Source of the DNA: Bdellovibrionales bacterium
GTDB lineage: Bacteria; Bdellovibrionota; Bdellovibrionia; Bdellovibrionales; JAKFYE01
Direction of reading: 5' to 3'
Assembly: GCA_021731045.1 (NCBI GenBank)
Contig: JAKFYE010000016.1
Span: 1-64,000, forward strand
DNA length: 64,000 nt
Shown: positions 37,191 through 44,849 of the stretch, one piece after another
How positions within the stretch are numbered: the first letter of the stretch is position 1
Layout of the letters: each line of letters starts with the position of its first letter
Notes under the pieces: model-generated
Seen by the model: the letters and a program-made list of their open reading frames with translations, nothing else
What the model was told of the DNA's origin: nothing
The model's database searches: none
Made by a program: the position numbers and the translations under genes

Positions 37191-37411
37191 ATTTTAGGTT
37201 GTGAAGTTCTGGCGGCTTGGAAAATTCAGGAGAGTTGTCGTGGTGTGGAAATTATTTTTTAATTAAATATTTTTTTGATGATGGATATTTACCTGTCGCG
37301 CGACAGGTGAATTTTAGTTTGTGAAGTTCTAGCGGCTTGGAAAAGTTTTTGTTGTCTAGAGTTTTTATGTGAAAGCTTGGCGGGCGGGCGTGGCCCTTAA
37401 ATGGGCCCTTG

Positions 37412-37660
37412 AGCCCGTTCCGTTTGGGCCGAATTTGATGTGGGGAAAAATATTTTAATTAGGTTGGTCGTGGCGGCTTCAAGGGGGCGTTGGAGCCCCA
37501 ACAACCGCCGCTGGGTTTTGAGGTAAAATATTTTTTGGGTCAGAAGTTTCGTGTTTTTGGTGACGAAGGGTTAGAGGGGGAGAGGTTGAGATTTGAGGAT
37601 GGATGAAGATTTGAAGTTCGGTATTGGAAAGATTATTTACCTGTCGTGCGACAGGTGAAT
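37412..37660. repeat. Long dispersed repeat, copy B
   Basis: Same order of blocks as copy A, including GCCCGTTCCGTTTGGGCC, the GGCTTCAAGGGGGCGTTGG block and the palindrome at 37639-37656, with scattered substitutions and a shorter middle. Confidence 0.8.
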
Positions 37661-37913
37661 TTTATTAGAATAATTATTTGTTTTATTTTGAAAAATACTT
37701 GACGTGTTTTTTGTTTCTTATTCGTTTGATTGTGGAATTTAAATACGTGTTTGTTTTTGTTTTGGTGGTTTTGCTTTTATCTTTTAATCTTGATGGCGTA
37801 ATAAAGTTATAGATGTGTTTTGAATTGATTCTTTGAGAGTGTTTTATGTTCATCAACTTGATGTTTTAAAACCTATGTTATGGTTTCTTTCTGATTTGTA
37901 AGGAGAGATTTTC

Positions 37914-38735
37914 ATGACAGATTCTTTAGAACAAAACATGCAGCTTGAGATTCATCAAAGGGCTCTTGGGATTGTTGAGCGTTATAAACGGGTTGAAGCT
38001 GAGCTGCTAGATATTTTACAACAAGCAGATGAGTACCGGGTTTATTATCTTTTTGAATGTAAGAACCTTCATGAGTACGCTATGAATATCTTAAAGCTTT
38101 CTGAAAGTGTTGCGTTTAACTTTATTACCGTTGCTCGTAAGGCTAAAGAAGTGCCAGAGCTAAAAGTCATTATTGAGTCGGGAGCGCTAAGTGTATCAAA
38201 GGCTCGAAAGATTACTCCTGTGCTAACTTCAGAGAATCAAAAAGAATGGCTGCAGATGGCAGTTCAACTGCCGCAGCGTAAACTTGAACAATGCGTTGCT
38301 AAGGCTTGCCCCAAACAGGCTGTTCCTGAACGAATGAAGTTTGTAAGTGAGGATCGACTTAACTTGCAACTTGGTATTTCAGAATCATTAAGTCGCAAAC
38401 TTAAACGAGCGCAAGATCTTGAATCGCAGAAAAAGAGAAAGTCTGTAAGCCTTGAAGAGACTCTTGAAGCTCTACTGGATCTTTATCTTAAAGAACAAGA
38501 TCCAGTACAAAAATCTGAAAGGCTAAAAAACCGAAAGAATCTATCTGTCGCACGACAGGTAACTTTAAGAGATCAGGGACAGTGCACATTTACCTATAAA
38601 AATGGGGATCGTTGTAAAGATCAGAGATGGATTGATACCCATCACGTTATTCCTAAAAGCTTAGGAGGTTCAAATTCGCTCGAGAACCTTGTGACCCTTT
38701 GCTCTGGGCATCATAAACTTATGCATGCTCATTAA
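37914..38735 (+). CDS. HNH endonuclease of the DUF222-like type
   Basis: The 273-residue protein has a helical N-terminal region (residues about 5-195, ERYKRVEAELLDIL, FECKNLHEYAMNIL, SGALSVSKARKI) and a C-terminal HNH nuclease (residues about 220-273) with LRDQGQCTF, DTHHVIPKSLGGSNSLENLVTLC and HHKLMH. Cysteines in QCTF, RCKD and LCSGHH could bind structural zinc. There is no RuvC domain. AGGAGAG lies ten bases before the ATG. The gene sits alone between long inverted repeats. It may drive movement of the surrounding element, which is inferred from context. Confidence 0.85.
   Translation: MTDSLEQNMQLEIHQRALGIVERYKRVEAELLDILQQADEYRVYYLFECKNLHEYAMNILKLSESVAFNFITVARKAKEVPELKVIIESGALSVSKARKITPVLTSENQKEWLQMAVQLPQRKLEQCVAKACPKQAVPERMKFVSEDRLNLQLGISESLSRKLKRAQDLESQKKRKSVSLEETLEALLDLYLKEQDPVQKSERLKNRKNLSVARQVTLRDQGQCTFTYKNGDRCKDQRWIDTHHVIPKSLGGSNSLENLVTLCSGHHKLMHAH
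38543..38560. promoter_or_regulatory. Palindrome embedded in the HNH coding sequence
   Basis: ATCTGTCGCACGACAGGT encodes the residues just before the RDQGQC motif (LSVARQV). It matches the palindromes outside the gene at 16 or more of 18 positions, so it may be a binding or cleavage site, or a common origin for the repeats. Function unknown. Confidence 0.6.
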
Positions 38736-38784
38736 AACCAAAAATGCCTTGGCAAGAATTCGCCTGTCGCGCGACAGGTAAAAA

Positions 38785-38862
38785 GAACTAAAAGGTGCCT
38801 ACCACCTTTTGAACTAAAAGGTGCCTACCACCTTTTGAACTAAAAGGTGCCTACCACCTTTT
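38785..38862. repeat. Three perfect tandem 26-bp hairpin units
   Basis: Each unit is GAACT followed by the hairpin AAAAGGTG-CCTAC-CACCTTTT. Units occupy 38785-38810, 38811-38836 and 38837-38862 with no differences. The stem is eight bases with a five-base loop. A related hairpin (loop CCGAC) is at 39187-39207. Confidence 0.92.
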
Positions 38863-38903
38863 GTGGATGCAACGAATTAACAAAAGGTATCTTGGTAAGA
38901 ACT

Positions 38904-39110
38904 CACCTGTCGCACGACAGATAAATAGTCTTTCCAACACCGATCTTCAAATCTCAACCTCTCCATTTCTAACCCTTTGTCGCCAAAAACACGAAACAGC
39001 TGATCCAAAAAATATTTAACGATAAACATCAGCGGCGGCTGTTGGGGCTCCAACGCCCCCTTGAAGCCGCTACGCAAATTTCTGGCAAATATTTTTTCAC
39101 GATGAAATTA
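38904..39110. repeat. Long dispersed repeat, copy C (inverted)
   Basis: Read on the minus strand it follows copies A and B: GGCTTCAAGGGGGCGTTGG, GCCGCCGCTG, AAATATTTTTTGG, GTTTCGTGTTTTTGG, GGGTTAGA, GATTTGAAGATCGG, then a palindrome at 38905-38922. The HNH gene therefore lies between inverted repeats. Confidence 0.8.
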
Positions 39111-39186
39111 GACGTGAAGGCTGGCTCAAGGGGTCTCTGCGGACCCACGCCATCCTACCGGTGTTTCTCGTGGAAGTATTAGTAAC

Positions 39187-39207
39187 AAAAGGTGCCGACC
39201 ACCTTTT
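39187..39207 (-). terminator. Hairpin after mscS, same family as the tandem units
   Basis: AAAAGGTG-CCGAC-CACCTTTT forms an eight-base stem followed on the minus strand by TTTTGTT. It starts five bases after the mscS stop, so it probably acts as the mscS terminator even if it arose as a repeat. Confidence 0.6.
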
Positions 39208-39211
39208 GTGT

Positions 39212-40105
39212 TCAAACGGATTTTGTCCAAACGGTGCGTTGCGGGAAGGGGATTTCGATATTCTCTAGATCGAAACGGTTTTTGATTCGCATGTTGAGCT
39301 CGCGTTTTAATTGCCACTGATTGCCCGGAAGCATTTTTATTTGCATACGGACGATAATTTCAGATGCCCCAAACTCTTCAATTCCTAAAACTGCGGGCTC
39401 TTCAAGAACTACAGAATTGTAATCGCTTTTTAGTTTCTTACCTTCTTCCGAAAGAATTTTCATAACTTTTGGCATATCCGAATGATAAGCAACTCCAATT
39501 TTGAAATCGAGCTGCGACCAATCTTTCGTCATATTGCGAACGACGTTAATACTGCCATTTGTTTTGACGATTAAAACGCCTTCACCATTGCGCAGTTGAG
39601 TTGTTCGCAAATTTAATTGCTCAACAAATCCAGAATCTCCGTCAAGATTCACGTAATCGCCTTGCCCGTATTGATCCTCGAGAATAATAAAAAACCCGGA
39701 AATCACGTCCTTAACTAAGTTCTGTGCTCCAAAACCAATGGCTAAAGAAGCAACCCCAGCCGTCGCTAAGATCGGCCGAATATCAAGTCCCAAAATATCC
39801 AGGGTCATGAGCGTGATGATCAAATATCCCACCAACACCAGTCCGTGATGAGCAATCCCTGAAAGTGTCTGTCGTCGCACGGTCGCGCGCATGCGATCTT
39901 GAGGGCTTGCATCGATCATGTTGTAATCAATCAATTTACCCATAAGTTGCTGCGCAAATTTATCTACCCATCGAACAATAAACATTCCAAAGACCACGGC
40001 AAAGACCGCAAGTCCTACACGACCAAAAAAACTCAGGAGCAATTCTGGAGATAATATTTTGCCAATGTTCTCTAGATTTAAATCTGACCAATTAATCTTT
40101 TCCAT
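39212..40105 (-). CDS. mscS: MscS family mechanosensitive channel
   Basis: The 297-residue protein has about three spans, the last containing the pore-lining pattern ILATAGVASLAIGFGAQNLVKDVISGFFIILEDQYGQGDYVNLD, followed by the MscS beta domain (RTTQLRNGEGVLIVKTNGSI) and an alpha/beta C-terminus ending IPFPQRTVW. It releases solutes on hypo-osmotic shock. Confidence 0.93.
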   Translation of the reverse strand: MEKINWSDLNLENIGKILSPELLLSFFGRVGLAVFAVVFGMFIVRWVDKFAQQLMGKLIDYNMIDASPQDRMRATVRRQTLSGIAHHGLVLVGYLIITLMTLDILGLDIRPILATAGVASLAIGFGAQNLVKDVISGFFIILEDQYGQGDYVNLDGDSGFVEQLNLRTTQLRNGEGVLIVKTNGSINVVRNMTKDWSQLDFKIGVAYHSDMPKVMKILSEEGKKLKSDYNSVVLEEPAVLGIEEFGASEIIVRMQIKMLPGNQWQLKRELNMRIKNRFDLENIEIPFPQRTVWTKSV

Positions 40106-40169
40106 ATAGTGGTCCTTTAATATATAAGTAAGGGCGTATTCCCAGGAAGCTTAATAGTAGGAATTGAAC

Positions 40170-41117
40170 GTGTCCAAGTTTTTAAACAAGTTAAGCCAGA
40201 AGCTCTTACCCTCAGAAGCAGAGCGAAAAGAATTCGAAACGCGCGTCACCGAAGGTCTACCGCTAGAGCCCGCTATTGTTTGGACACGACCACGTCCCTC
40301 AGAACAACCTTTTGAAGTTTTACCTAAGCTTCCACATCAGCCCGAATGCGTTGACCGACTTCCTTTAAAGTCGCGACCGGGTAAGCATGAACTCCACACT
40401 CAAGGGTTTTATTACTGCCTCGATTATTCTTCCGTGATGATGGGCCTCCCACTTTTACAAATTAAAGAAACACCAAAAATTATTATCGATACATGCGCGT
40501 CTCCGGGAGGAAAATCCGCCCTTGCCCACGCATTTTTTCAACCAGAAGTTTTGATAGCGAACGAAGTGATCGGCAACCGTTGCGGCGCTTTGATTTCAAA
40601 TCTTAAACGTTGCGCGATTCCCTCTTACGTCATGAGTCGTGACACCGAAGTGTTAAAAGAAAATTTTGCCGAAACCGCAGATCTCGTAATTGTCGATGCT
40701 CCCTGCTCGGGCCAATCTTTACTCGTCAAACGCGAAACGGCTCCAGGATGTTTTCATCCCACAAATGTTAACAAGTGTATGAATCGTCAACGTCGCATCA
40801 TCGCAAACACTTCAGGCGTGGTTAAACCTCAAGGCTATCTTCTCTACTCGACGTGCACGTATTCGCCCGAAGAGAACGAAGAGATTTGCGAGTGGTTTTT
40901 ATCTAAATTTCCTGATTTCCAAACAATTGAGATTCCAAACTTAAGCGAACATCGATCAAAACTGACAGATCTCTTTGCGTACCGATTTTTTCCCAATACC
41001 GGAACTGGCGCTGGAGGATTTACCTGTTTGTTTCAGAATAAAAAAGAGGGAGCCCAAAGCTCCCTCGAAATTCCCGAATCTATGATTCGTTGGCGATTTA
41101 ATTCGCAAGTTCCATAG
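40170..41117 (+). CDS. RNA m5C methyltransferase, RsmB/NOP2 family
   Basis: The SAM site is TCASPGGKSALAHAF, the motif IV cysteine is in VDAPCSGQS and the catalytic motif VI cysteine in YSTCTYSPEENEE, which together define the RsmB/RsmF/NOP2 class. Which rRNA or tRNA cytosine it methylates cannot be told. GTG at 40170 has AGGA eight bases upstream and was preferred over TTG at 40164. The last 25 codons run through a minus-strand terminator hairpin and overlap the next gene by 20 bases. Confidence 0.87.
   Translation: MSKFLNKLSQKLLPSEAERKEFETRVTEGLPLEPAIVWTRPRPSEQPFEVLPKLPHQPECVDRLPLKSRPGKHELHTQGFYYCLDYSSVMMGLPLLQIKETPKIIIDTCASPGGKSALAHAFFQPEVLIANEVIGNRCGALISNLKRCAIPSYVMSRDTEVLKENFAETADLVIVDAPCSGQSLLVKRETAPGCFHPTNVNKCMNRQRRIIANTSGVVKPQGYLLYSTCTYSPEENEEICEWFLSKFPDFQTIEIPNLSEHRSKLTDLFAYRFFPNTGTGAGGFTCLFQNKKEGAQSSLEIPESMIRWRFNSQVP
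41046..41066 (-). terminator. Rho-independent terminator of the 41098-41565 gene
   Basis: On the minus strand GAGGGAGC-TTTGG-GCTCCCTC is followed directly by TTTTTATT, a textbook terminator. It lies inside the 3' coding part of the plus-strand methyltransferase gene. Confidence 0.85.
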
Positions 41118-41565
41118 TTGTTGTTTGTGGGCCCTCTGTTTCAACAAGTTTCACAAAGTTAAAGGCAACATCTCCAACCCAGTAGTGCCCAACTAAATTT
41201 TGAGCCGCGTCTACATTTACAAGATGGCAAGTTGAAAACGTACCAGCAGCCACGGTTACCGACTCAAGAGTACCGCCGTACATTGCACAATTCGATAGAA
41301 TTCCTGGGCCAATATTAAGATTTTTTCCATCGATATCCTGTAATTGAACTTGTGAGCCAGCACCTGAAGTAAACGTCGATTGGACTTGGTACATATTCGT
41401 AGTCGCAGTATACCCGGTGACCACATAATTTAAAGCTCCAGTCATTGTTGCGCCAGCCTGAGTGGCAGTAACTGTGTAATTAGCAGTTGTTCCGACTTGT
41501 AAGTCCGCAGCAAAAGCACTTACTGAAACAAGCAGCGCAGCTAAAGTTGCAAAAATAGTTTTCAT
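41098..41565 (-). CDS. Small exported protein, unknown
   Basis: A clear signal peptide (KTIFATLAALLVSVSAFAA) precedes about 135 residues rich in Thr, Gly, Val and Ala with beta character (TGALNYVVTGYTATTNMYQV, LESVTVAAGTFSTCHLVNV). Two cysteines (SNCAMY and FSTCHL) might pair. It resembles short secreted beta-sandwich proteins, but I do not recognise a family. It has its own terminator and ends inside the convergent neighbour. Confidence 0.7.
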   Translation of the reverse strand: MKTIFATLAALLVSVSAFAADLQVGTTANYTVTATQAGATMTGALNYVVTGYTATTNMYQVQSTFTSGAGSQVQLQDIDGKNLNIGPGILSNCAMYGGTLESVTVAAGTFSTCHLVNVDAAQNLVGHYWVGDVAFNFVKLVETEGPQTTTMELAN

Positions 41566-41617
41566 ATATCCCCCTTAGGATTTGGTTTTGAAGAATCTTA
41601 TGTGTATATCTTGAAGT

Positions 41618-42091
41618 ATGGCAACAAAATCTAATTCCTCTAAAAAAATTAAGAAAACCCCCGAAATATGGTCAAAGGGTCTGCGCTTTGAATGTCAGCA
41701 ATCTGGCAACTGCTGCACGTCTCACGGTGAATATGGTTTTGTTTATCTCACCCTCGAGGATCGCGAAGTTTTCGCAAAATATTTTAATTTAGGTGTCGAG
41801 GAGTTTACAAAAAAGTACTGCGATAAGACCGATGGGATTTTTCATCTTCTCGAACGCAAATCCAATCCGGATTGTATTTTTTTAAAAAATAAAAAATGCA
41901 GCGTTTATGAAGCTCGCCCGACTCAATGTCGCACATGGCCGTTTTGGTCTGAACACATGAACGCTAAAGCTTGGAAAAAAGACATCGCCGCTTTTTGCCC
42001 GGGTGTTGGAAAAGGCCCTCTCATTTCGTCCGTTGAAATTGAAAAGGCCATAAAAACTCAGGATCAATCAAATAAAGAACTTGGAACTTAA
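41618..42091 (+). CDS. YkgJ family cysteine-cluster protein
   Basis: The 157-residue protein has the YkgJ cysteine pattern: FECQQSGNCC near residue 24-33, then CDK, DCIFLKNKKCSVYEARPTQCRTWPFW and a final FCPG. These cysteines are thought to bind zinc or an iron-sulfur centre. The function of the family is unclear. Confidence 0.88.
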   Translation: MATKSNSSKKIKKTPEIWSKGLRFECQQSGNCCTSHGEYGFVYLTLEDREVFAKYFNLGVEEFTKKYCDKTDGIFHLLERKSNPDCIFLKNKKCSVYEARPTQCRTWPFWSEHMNAKAWKKDIAAFCPGVGKGPLISSVEIEKAIKTQDQSNKELGT

Positions 42092-42140
42092 ACGCCACCT
42101 CGGAGATGGCGTGACTCGCGCGTAGCGCTTGTCTAACTAC

Positions 42141-42509
42141 TTAACGCGCGTAGCGCTTGTCGACCGCTTCCCGCATTTCAGCACCTTCAATGCTTAAGCG
42201 CGTCCAAGGAATGGCTAGGAGGCGTTCGATTTCAATTGCCTCTTCGGTCTCTTCACAAACGCCGTAAATACCGTTTTGAATTCTCGCAAGCGCCAATTCG
42301 ATTTCTACAAGCTGACGTCGTAACCGCTCTTGAGCATTTAAAAACTCGCTCTCGGCCAAAATACGAACAGTTTGATCGCCTTCGTCCCCACCTTTTTCTT
42401 CATTCACTAGGTTTTGACGGTTATCACGGACACGGTTCATAAGGTCCGTTTTGGCTTCTAGAAGTCGCTGCTTACACTGTCTGATGATCTCTGGTGTGAT
42501 TTTTCTCAC
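42141..42509 (-). CDS. DksA/TraR-family protein lacking most zinc cysteines
   Basis: A coiled-coil (residues about 10-80, IIRQCKQRLLEAKTDLMNRV, ERLRRQLVEIELALARIQNG) is followed by IYGVCEETEEAIEIERLLAIPWTRLSIEG, which aligns with the DksA zinc-finger region. Of the four cysteines only C85 remains; positions 88, 106 and 109 are Thr, Ser and Gly, with the spacing kept. Such proteins can still enter the RNA polymerase secondary channel. A stringent-response-type regulator is likely. The last codons lie in a short direct repeat (GCGCGTAGCGCTTGTC at two places 27 bases apart). Confidence 0.85.
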   Translation of the reverse strand: MRKITPEIIRQCKQRLLEAKTDLMNRVRDNRQNLVNEEKGGDEGDQTVRILAESEFLNAQERLRRQLVEIELALARIQNGIYGVCEETEEAIEIERLLAIPWTRLSIEGAEMREAVDKRYAR

Positions 42510-42809
42510 GTTGTTTCCCCCTATTCGAAACTTTAATTCCCCAACTACTCGTTTCGAGACCTAGTAGTTACACACTCAGAATTTTATGTTGGCAACAAAA
42601 AACTTAAATTTTCTGTCATTTTGTAAGTTGCTGATTCAACAATACTTTTATGTAACATCAAGAGAGTAAATCTAAATAGAGAGTTAAGACTTAAAATAAC
42701 TAAAACTGTCTAAAGGAAAATTAAATTTCTAAATCAAAAGGAACAAAATAATATGGCGCTTGGCCGCAAGGTATTGAATTAATAAAATTATTTTAAAACA
42801 AAGTAGTGA
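42510..42809. other. AT-rich intergenic region, nothing identified
   Basis: 300 bases between the DksA-like gene start and the fxsA stop. It must contain the promoter of the DksA-like gene on the minus strand. I see no RNA gene or repeat. Confidence 0.5.
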
Positions 42810-43340
42810 TTATTTGTTTAAATCTTTAAAAGAGGCGGAGTTTGGCTCTTCCAGCAAATTTGGAGTGGATGGACCCACATCTCTTAACGTTTTTGAGCGC
42901 TGATAATGTTGCGATCCGTCAAAATTTGTAGAAGTAAATTCAAAATCAGATTTCGAAAAGACCCGAAAGTTTCCTTTTTGGATCATACGCGCAAAATACA
43001 TTTTAAAAAACTTTACGAAGACCGCGCGCGTGGGCGGCAACACTAAAGTTAACCCGATCACATCCGTGATAAAGCCTGGAATAATAAATAAGACGCCTCC
43101 CACAAACACGCAGAGCGCGCCGATCATGCGTTCAGCAGGAATCTGTCCATTTGTAAAAGCGGAATTAAGCTTATGAATAAATCCGGCAGATTGAATGCGC
43201 ACGCACCACAAACCCACGAATCCCGAAAGCAAAAGAAATAATCCAACATCTGCCCATCCAAAAATATGACTGGCCTTAATCAATAAATAAATCTCCGCAA
43301 ACGGTAAGCTTAAAAATAAAATAACAGGAACAAACATCAC
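42810..43340 (-). CDS. fxsA: FxsA family membrane protein
   Basis: The protein shows the FxsA pattern: ILFLSLPFAEIYLLIKASHIFGW, a second span GLFLLLSGFVGLWCVR, and IGALCVFVGGVLFIIPGFITDVIGLTLVLPPTR. In E. coli FxsA interferes with F exclusion of phage T7. Its normal role is unknown. The C-terminal 45 residues are hydrophilic. The start overlaps the xth stop by four bases. Confidence 0.88.
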   Translation of the reverse strand: MMFVPVILFLSLPFAEIYLLIKASHIFGWADVGLFLLLSGFVGLWCVRIQSAGFIHKLNSAFTNGQIPAERMIGALCVFVGGVLFIIPGFITDVIGLTLVLPPTRAVFVKFFKMYFARMIQKGNFRVFSKSDFEFTSTNFDGSQHYQRSKTLRDVGPSTPNLLEEPNSASFKDLNK

Positions 43341-44101
43341 TCCACCTCAATCATAACGGGGCAATGATCAGACCCTTCAATTTCATCCATAATTTCTGCC
43401 ACCTTCACACGATTAACCAATCCTCGAGTTACGCAGATCAAATCAATTCTCCACCCACGATTGGACAAACGTGAACGGTCGATTTGATTCCACCACGAAT
43501 AACGCTCGCGCTGATCCGGATAAAAATGTCGAAACGTATCGATAAAACCAAGTTTTAAAAAACTTTGCAGCCATTCTCTTTCGATCGGTAAAAATCCGCT
43601 GGTCTTAGAAAATTTCTGAGGATCATAAATGTCAATTTCTTGAGGCGCGACATTGTAATCACCCACCACGATAATCTCTCGTCCCTGATTTATTTTTTCT
43701 TTGAGATGGTCTATGAGGGCCTGATGAAAATCCATTTTGTATTTTTGTCGAATCTCATCTTTTTGTCCGTTTGGAAAATAAATATTATAAAGTAAAAAAT
43801 CTTTATGATCCGTAATGACCACGCGGCCTTCACTATCATAAGCTTCAATACCTAATCCTACATGATGTACCGAAGGAGCTTGAAGCGCGAACGTCGCCAC
43901 TCCTGAGTAGCCCTTACGTTGAGCAGACGCCCAAGCATTCCATCTTCCCCCCAGAGAACGAAGAGCTTCATTCAACTGATCAGGATTTGCTTTGGTCTCC
44001 TGTAAACATAAAATGTCGGGTTTAAAAGTATTAACAAAACCCTCAAGCCCTTTTTTATGAGCCGCCCGAATTCCATTGACGTTCCAAGATATGATTCTCA
44101 A
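43337..44101 (-). CDS. xth: Exodeoxyribonuclease III (AP endonuclease)
   Basis: The 254-residue protein begins MRIISWNVNGIRAAHKKG, has LQETKANPDQL, VVGDYNVAPQEIDIYDP and the closing GSDHCPV, all motifs of the ExoIII/APE1 nuclease fold with intact catalytic Asn, Glu, Asp and His. It cuts at abasic sites in base excision repair. Confidence 0.95.
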   Translation of the reverse strand: MRIISWNVNGIRAAHKKGLEGFVNTFKPDILCLQETKANPDQLNEALRSLGGRWNAWASAQRKGYSGVATFALQAPSVHHVGLGIEAYDSEGRVVITDHKDFLLYNIYFPNGQKDEIRQKYKMDFHQALIDHLKEKINQGREIIVVGDYNVAPQEIDIYDPQKFSKTSGFLPIEREWLQSFLKLGFIDTFRHFYPDQRERYSWWNQIDRSRLSNRGWRIDLICVTRGLVNRVKVAEIMDEIEGSDHCPVMIEVE

Positions 44102-44263
44102 ATGCGCTCCTCAAAAAACGATCTTCAGATTCATCACAGTTATAAAAAAAGCGCAACTCTTTGACGAGACAAGTCATCAACGTCCTTGAGACGGCTTATC
44201 TTTTCTTGCCGCTGACTCGTGCCTATGGCACTAATGACTCTCTAAATAAAAAGGAGATGCGTT

Positions 44264-44785
44264 ATGGCAATGATTGGTCAACCAGCTCCGCAATGGACAG
44301 CTCCTGCAGTTGTCGAAGGCGGAAACTTCAAAGATTTGAATCTTTCAGACTACAAGGGCAAATGGGTTGTGATGTTTTTCTACCCGCTTGATTTCACATT
44401 TGTTTGTCCAACAGAAATTACACAATTTCGGGATAGTCTTCCGAAGTTTAAAGAGTTGGGCGCGTCCGTTCTTGGCGTAAGCGTTGACTCTGTTCATTCG
44501 CACAAACGTTGGATCAAAGATGATCTCGGAGAATTGGGCTACCCACTCATCGGAGATATCACAAAAAGAATTTCACGAGATTACGGTGTGCTTATGGAAA
44601 ACGCAGGTATCGCCACTCGTGGAACATTCATTATCGATCCTGAACAAAACGTACAGTACGCAGGCATTCACAATCTTAACGTAGGAAGAGATGCCGCTGA
44701 AATTCTTCGCGTATTGACGGGTCTTCAATCTGGTGAACTCTGCGGCGCCGGTTGGAAACCAGGATCTAAATTCGTCGGAAAATAA
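44264..44785 (+). CDS. ahpC: 2-Cys peroxiredoxin (AhpC/TSA)
   Basis: The peroxidatic cysteine is in DFTFVCPTEI (residue about 47) and a resolving cysteine is in GELCGAGWKPG near the end. The second motif differs from the common EVCPANW. It reduces hydrogen peroxide and organic peroxides. AAGGAGA lies eight bases before the ATG. It stands alone with its own terminator; no AhpF is nearby. Confidence 0.93.
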   Translation: MAMIGQPAPQWTAPAVVEGGNFKDLNLSDYKGKWVVMFFYPLDFTFVCPTEITQFRDSLPKFKELGASVLGVSVDSVHSHKRWIKDDLGELGYPLIGDITKRISRDYGVLMENAGIATRGTFIIDPEQNVQYAGIHNLNVGRDAAEILRVLTGLQSGELCGAGWKPGSKFVGK

Positions 44786-44822
44786 ACCAGAAAAATAATC
44801 CGGTAAAAATAATTTTTATATT

Positions 44823-44847
44823 AAAGCCAATCGTCATGATTGGCTTT
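44823..44847. terminator. Terminator after ahpC
   Basis: AAAGCCAATC (44823-44832) and GATTGGCTTT (44838-44847) make a ten-base stem with loop GTCAT, followed by TTTT. The A-run before the stem lets it also serve the convergent gene ending at 44850. Confidence 0.9.
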
Positions 44848-44849
44848 TT

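Larger units (their letters stand above)
36739..37913. other. Repeat-rich gene-free region left of the HNH gene
   Basis: Almost 1.2 kb without a convincing gene. It contains two direct copies of a long repeat (36903-37190 and 37412-37660), three ACCTGTCG palindromes and short hairpins such as GTTGG...CCAAC. Between 37665 and 37913 it is very T-rich and presumably holds the promoter of the HNH gene. Confidence 0.7.
37171..38922. repeat. Family of six 18-bp palindromes around and inside the HNH gene
   Basis: Consensus ACCTGTCGYRCGACAGGT occurs at 37171-37188, 37291-37308, 37639-37656, 38543-38560, 38762-38779 and 38905-38922. The first three share flanks (TATTT before, GAATTTTA after). The last two carry the same flanks in reverse orientation. 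The fourth is inside the HNH coding sequence. Copies 1 and 2 are followed by a further 40-base direct repeat (GTGAAGTTCT, GCGGCTTGGAAAA). Confidence 0.9.
38736..39211. other. Repeat-rich gene-free region right of the HNH gene
   Basis: About 475 bases with two palindromes, three tandem hairpin units, the inverted long repeat copy C and a final hairpin next to the mscS stop. No gene is visible. Confidence 0.7.

Noticed and set aside
38785-38862. CRISPR array
   Set aside because: The three repeats are contiguous without spacers and no cas gene is nearby.
36903-39110. IscB/OMEGA (HEARO) type HNH-associated RNA system
   Set aside because: The nuclease has only an HNH domain and a helical N-terminus; no RuvC-like or bridge-helix sequence is visible, so an RNA-guided IscB system is not supported.
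42092-42160. Terminator between the YkgJ and DksA-like genes
   Set aside because: CGCCA...TGGCG gives only a five-base stem and there is no T-run; recorded as uncertain and not listed.
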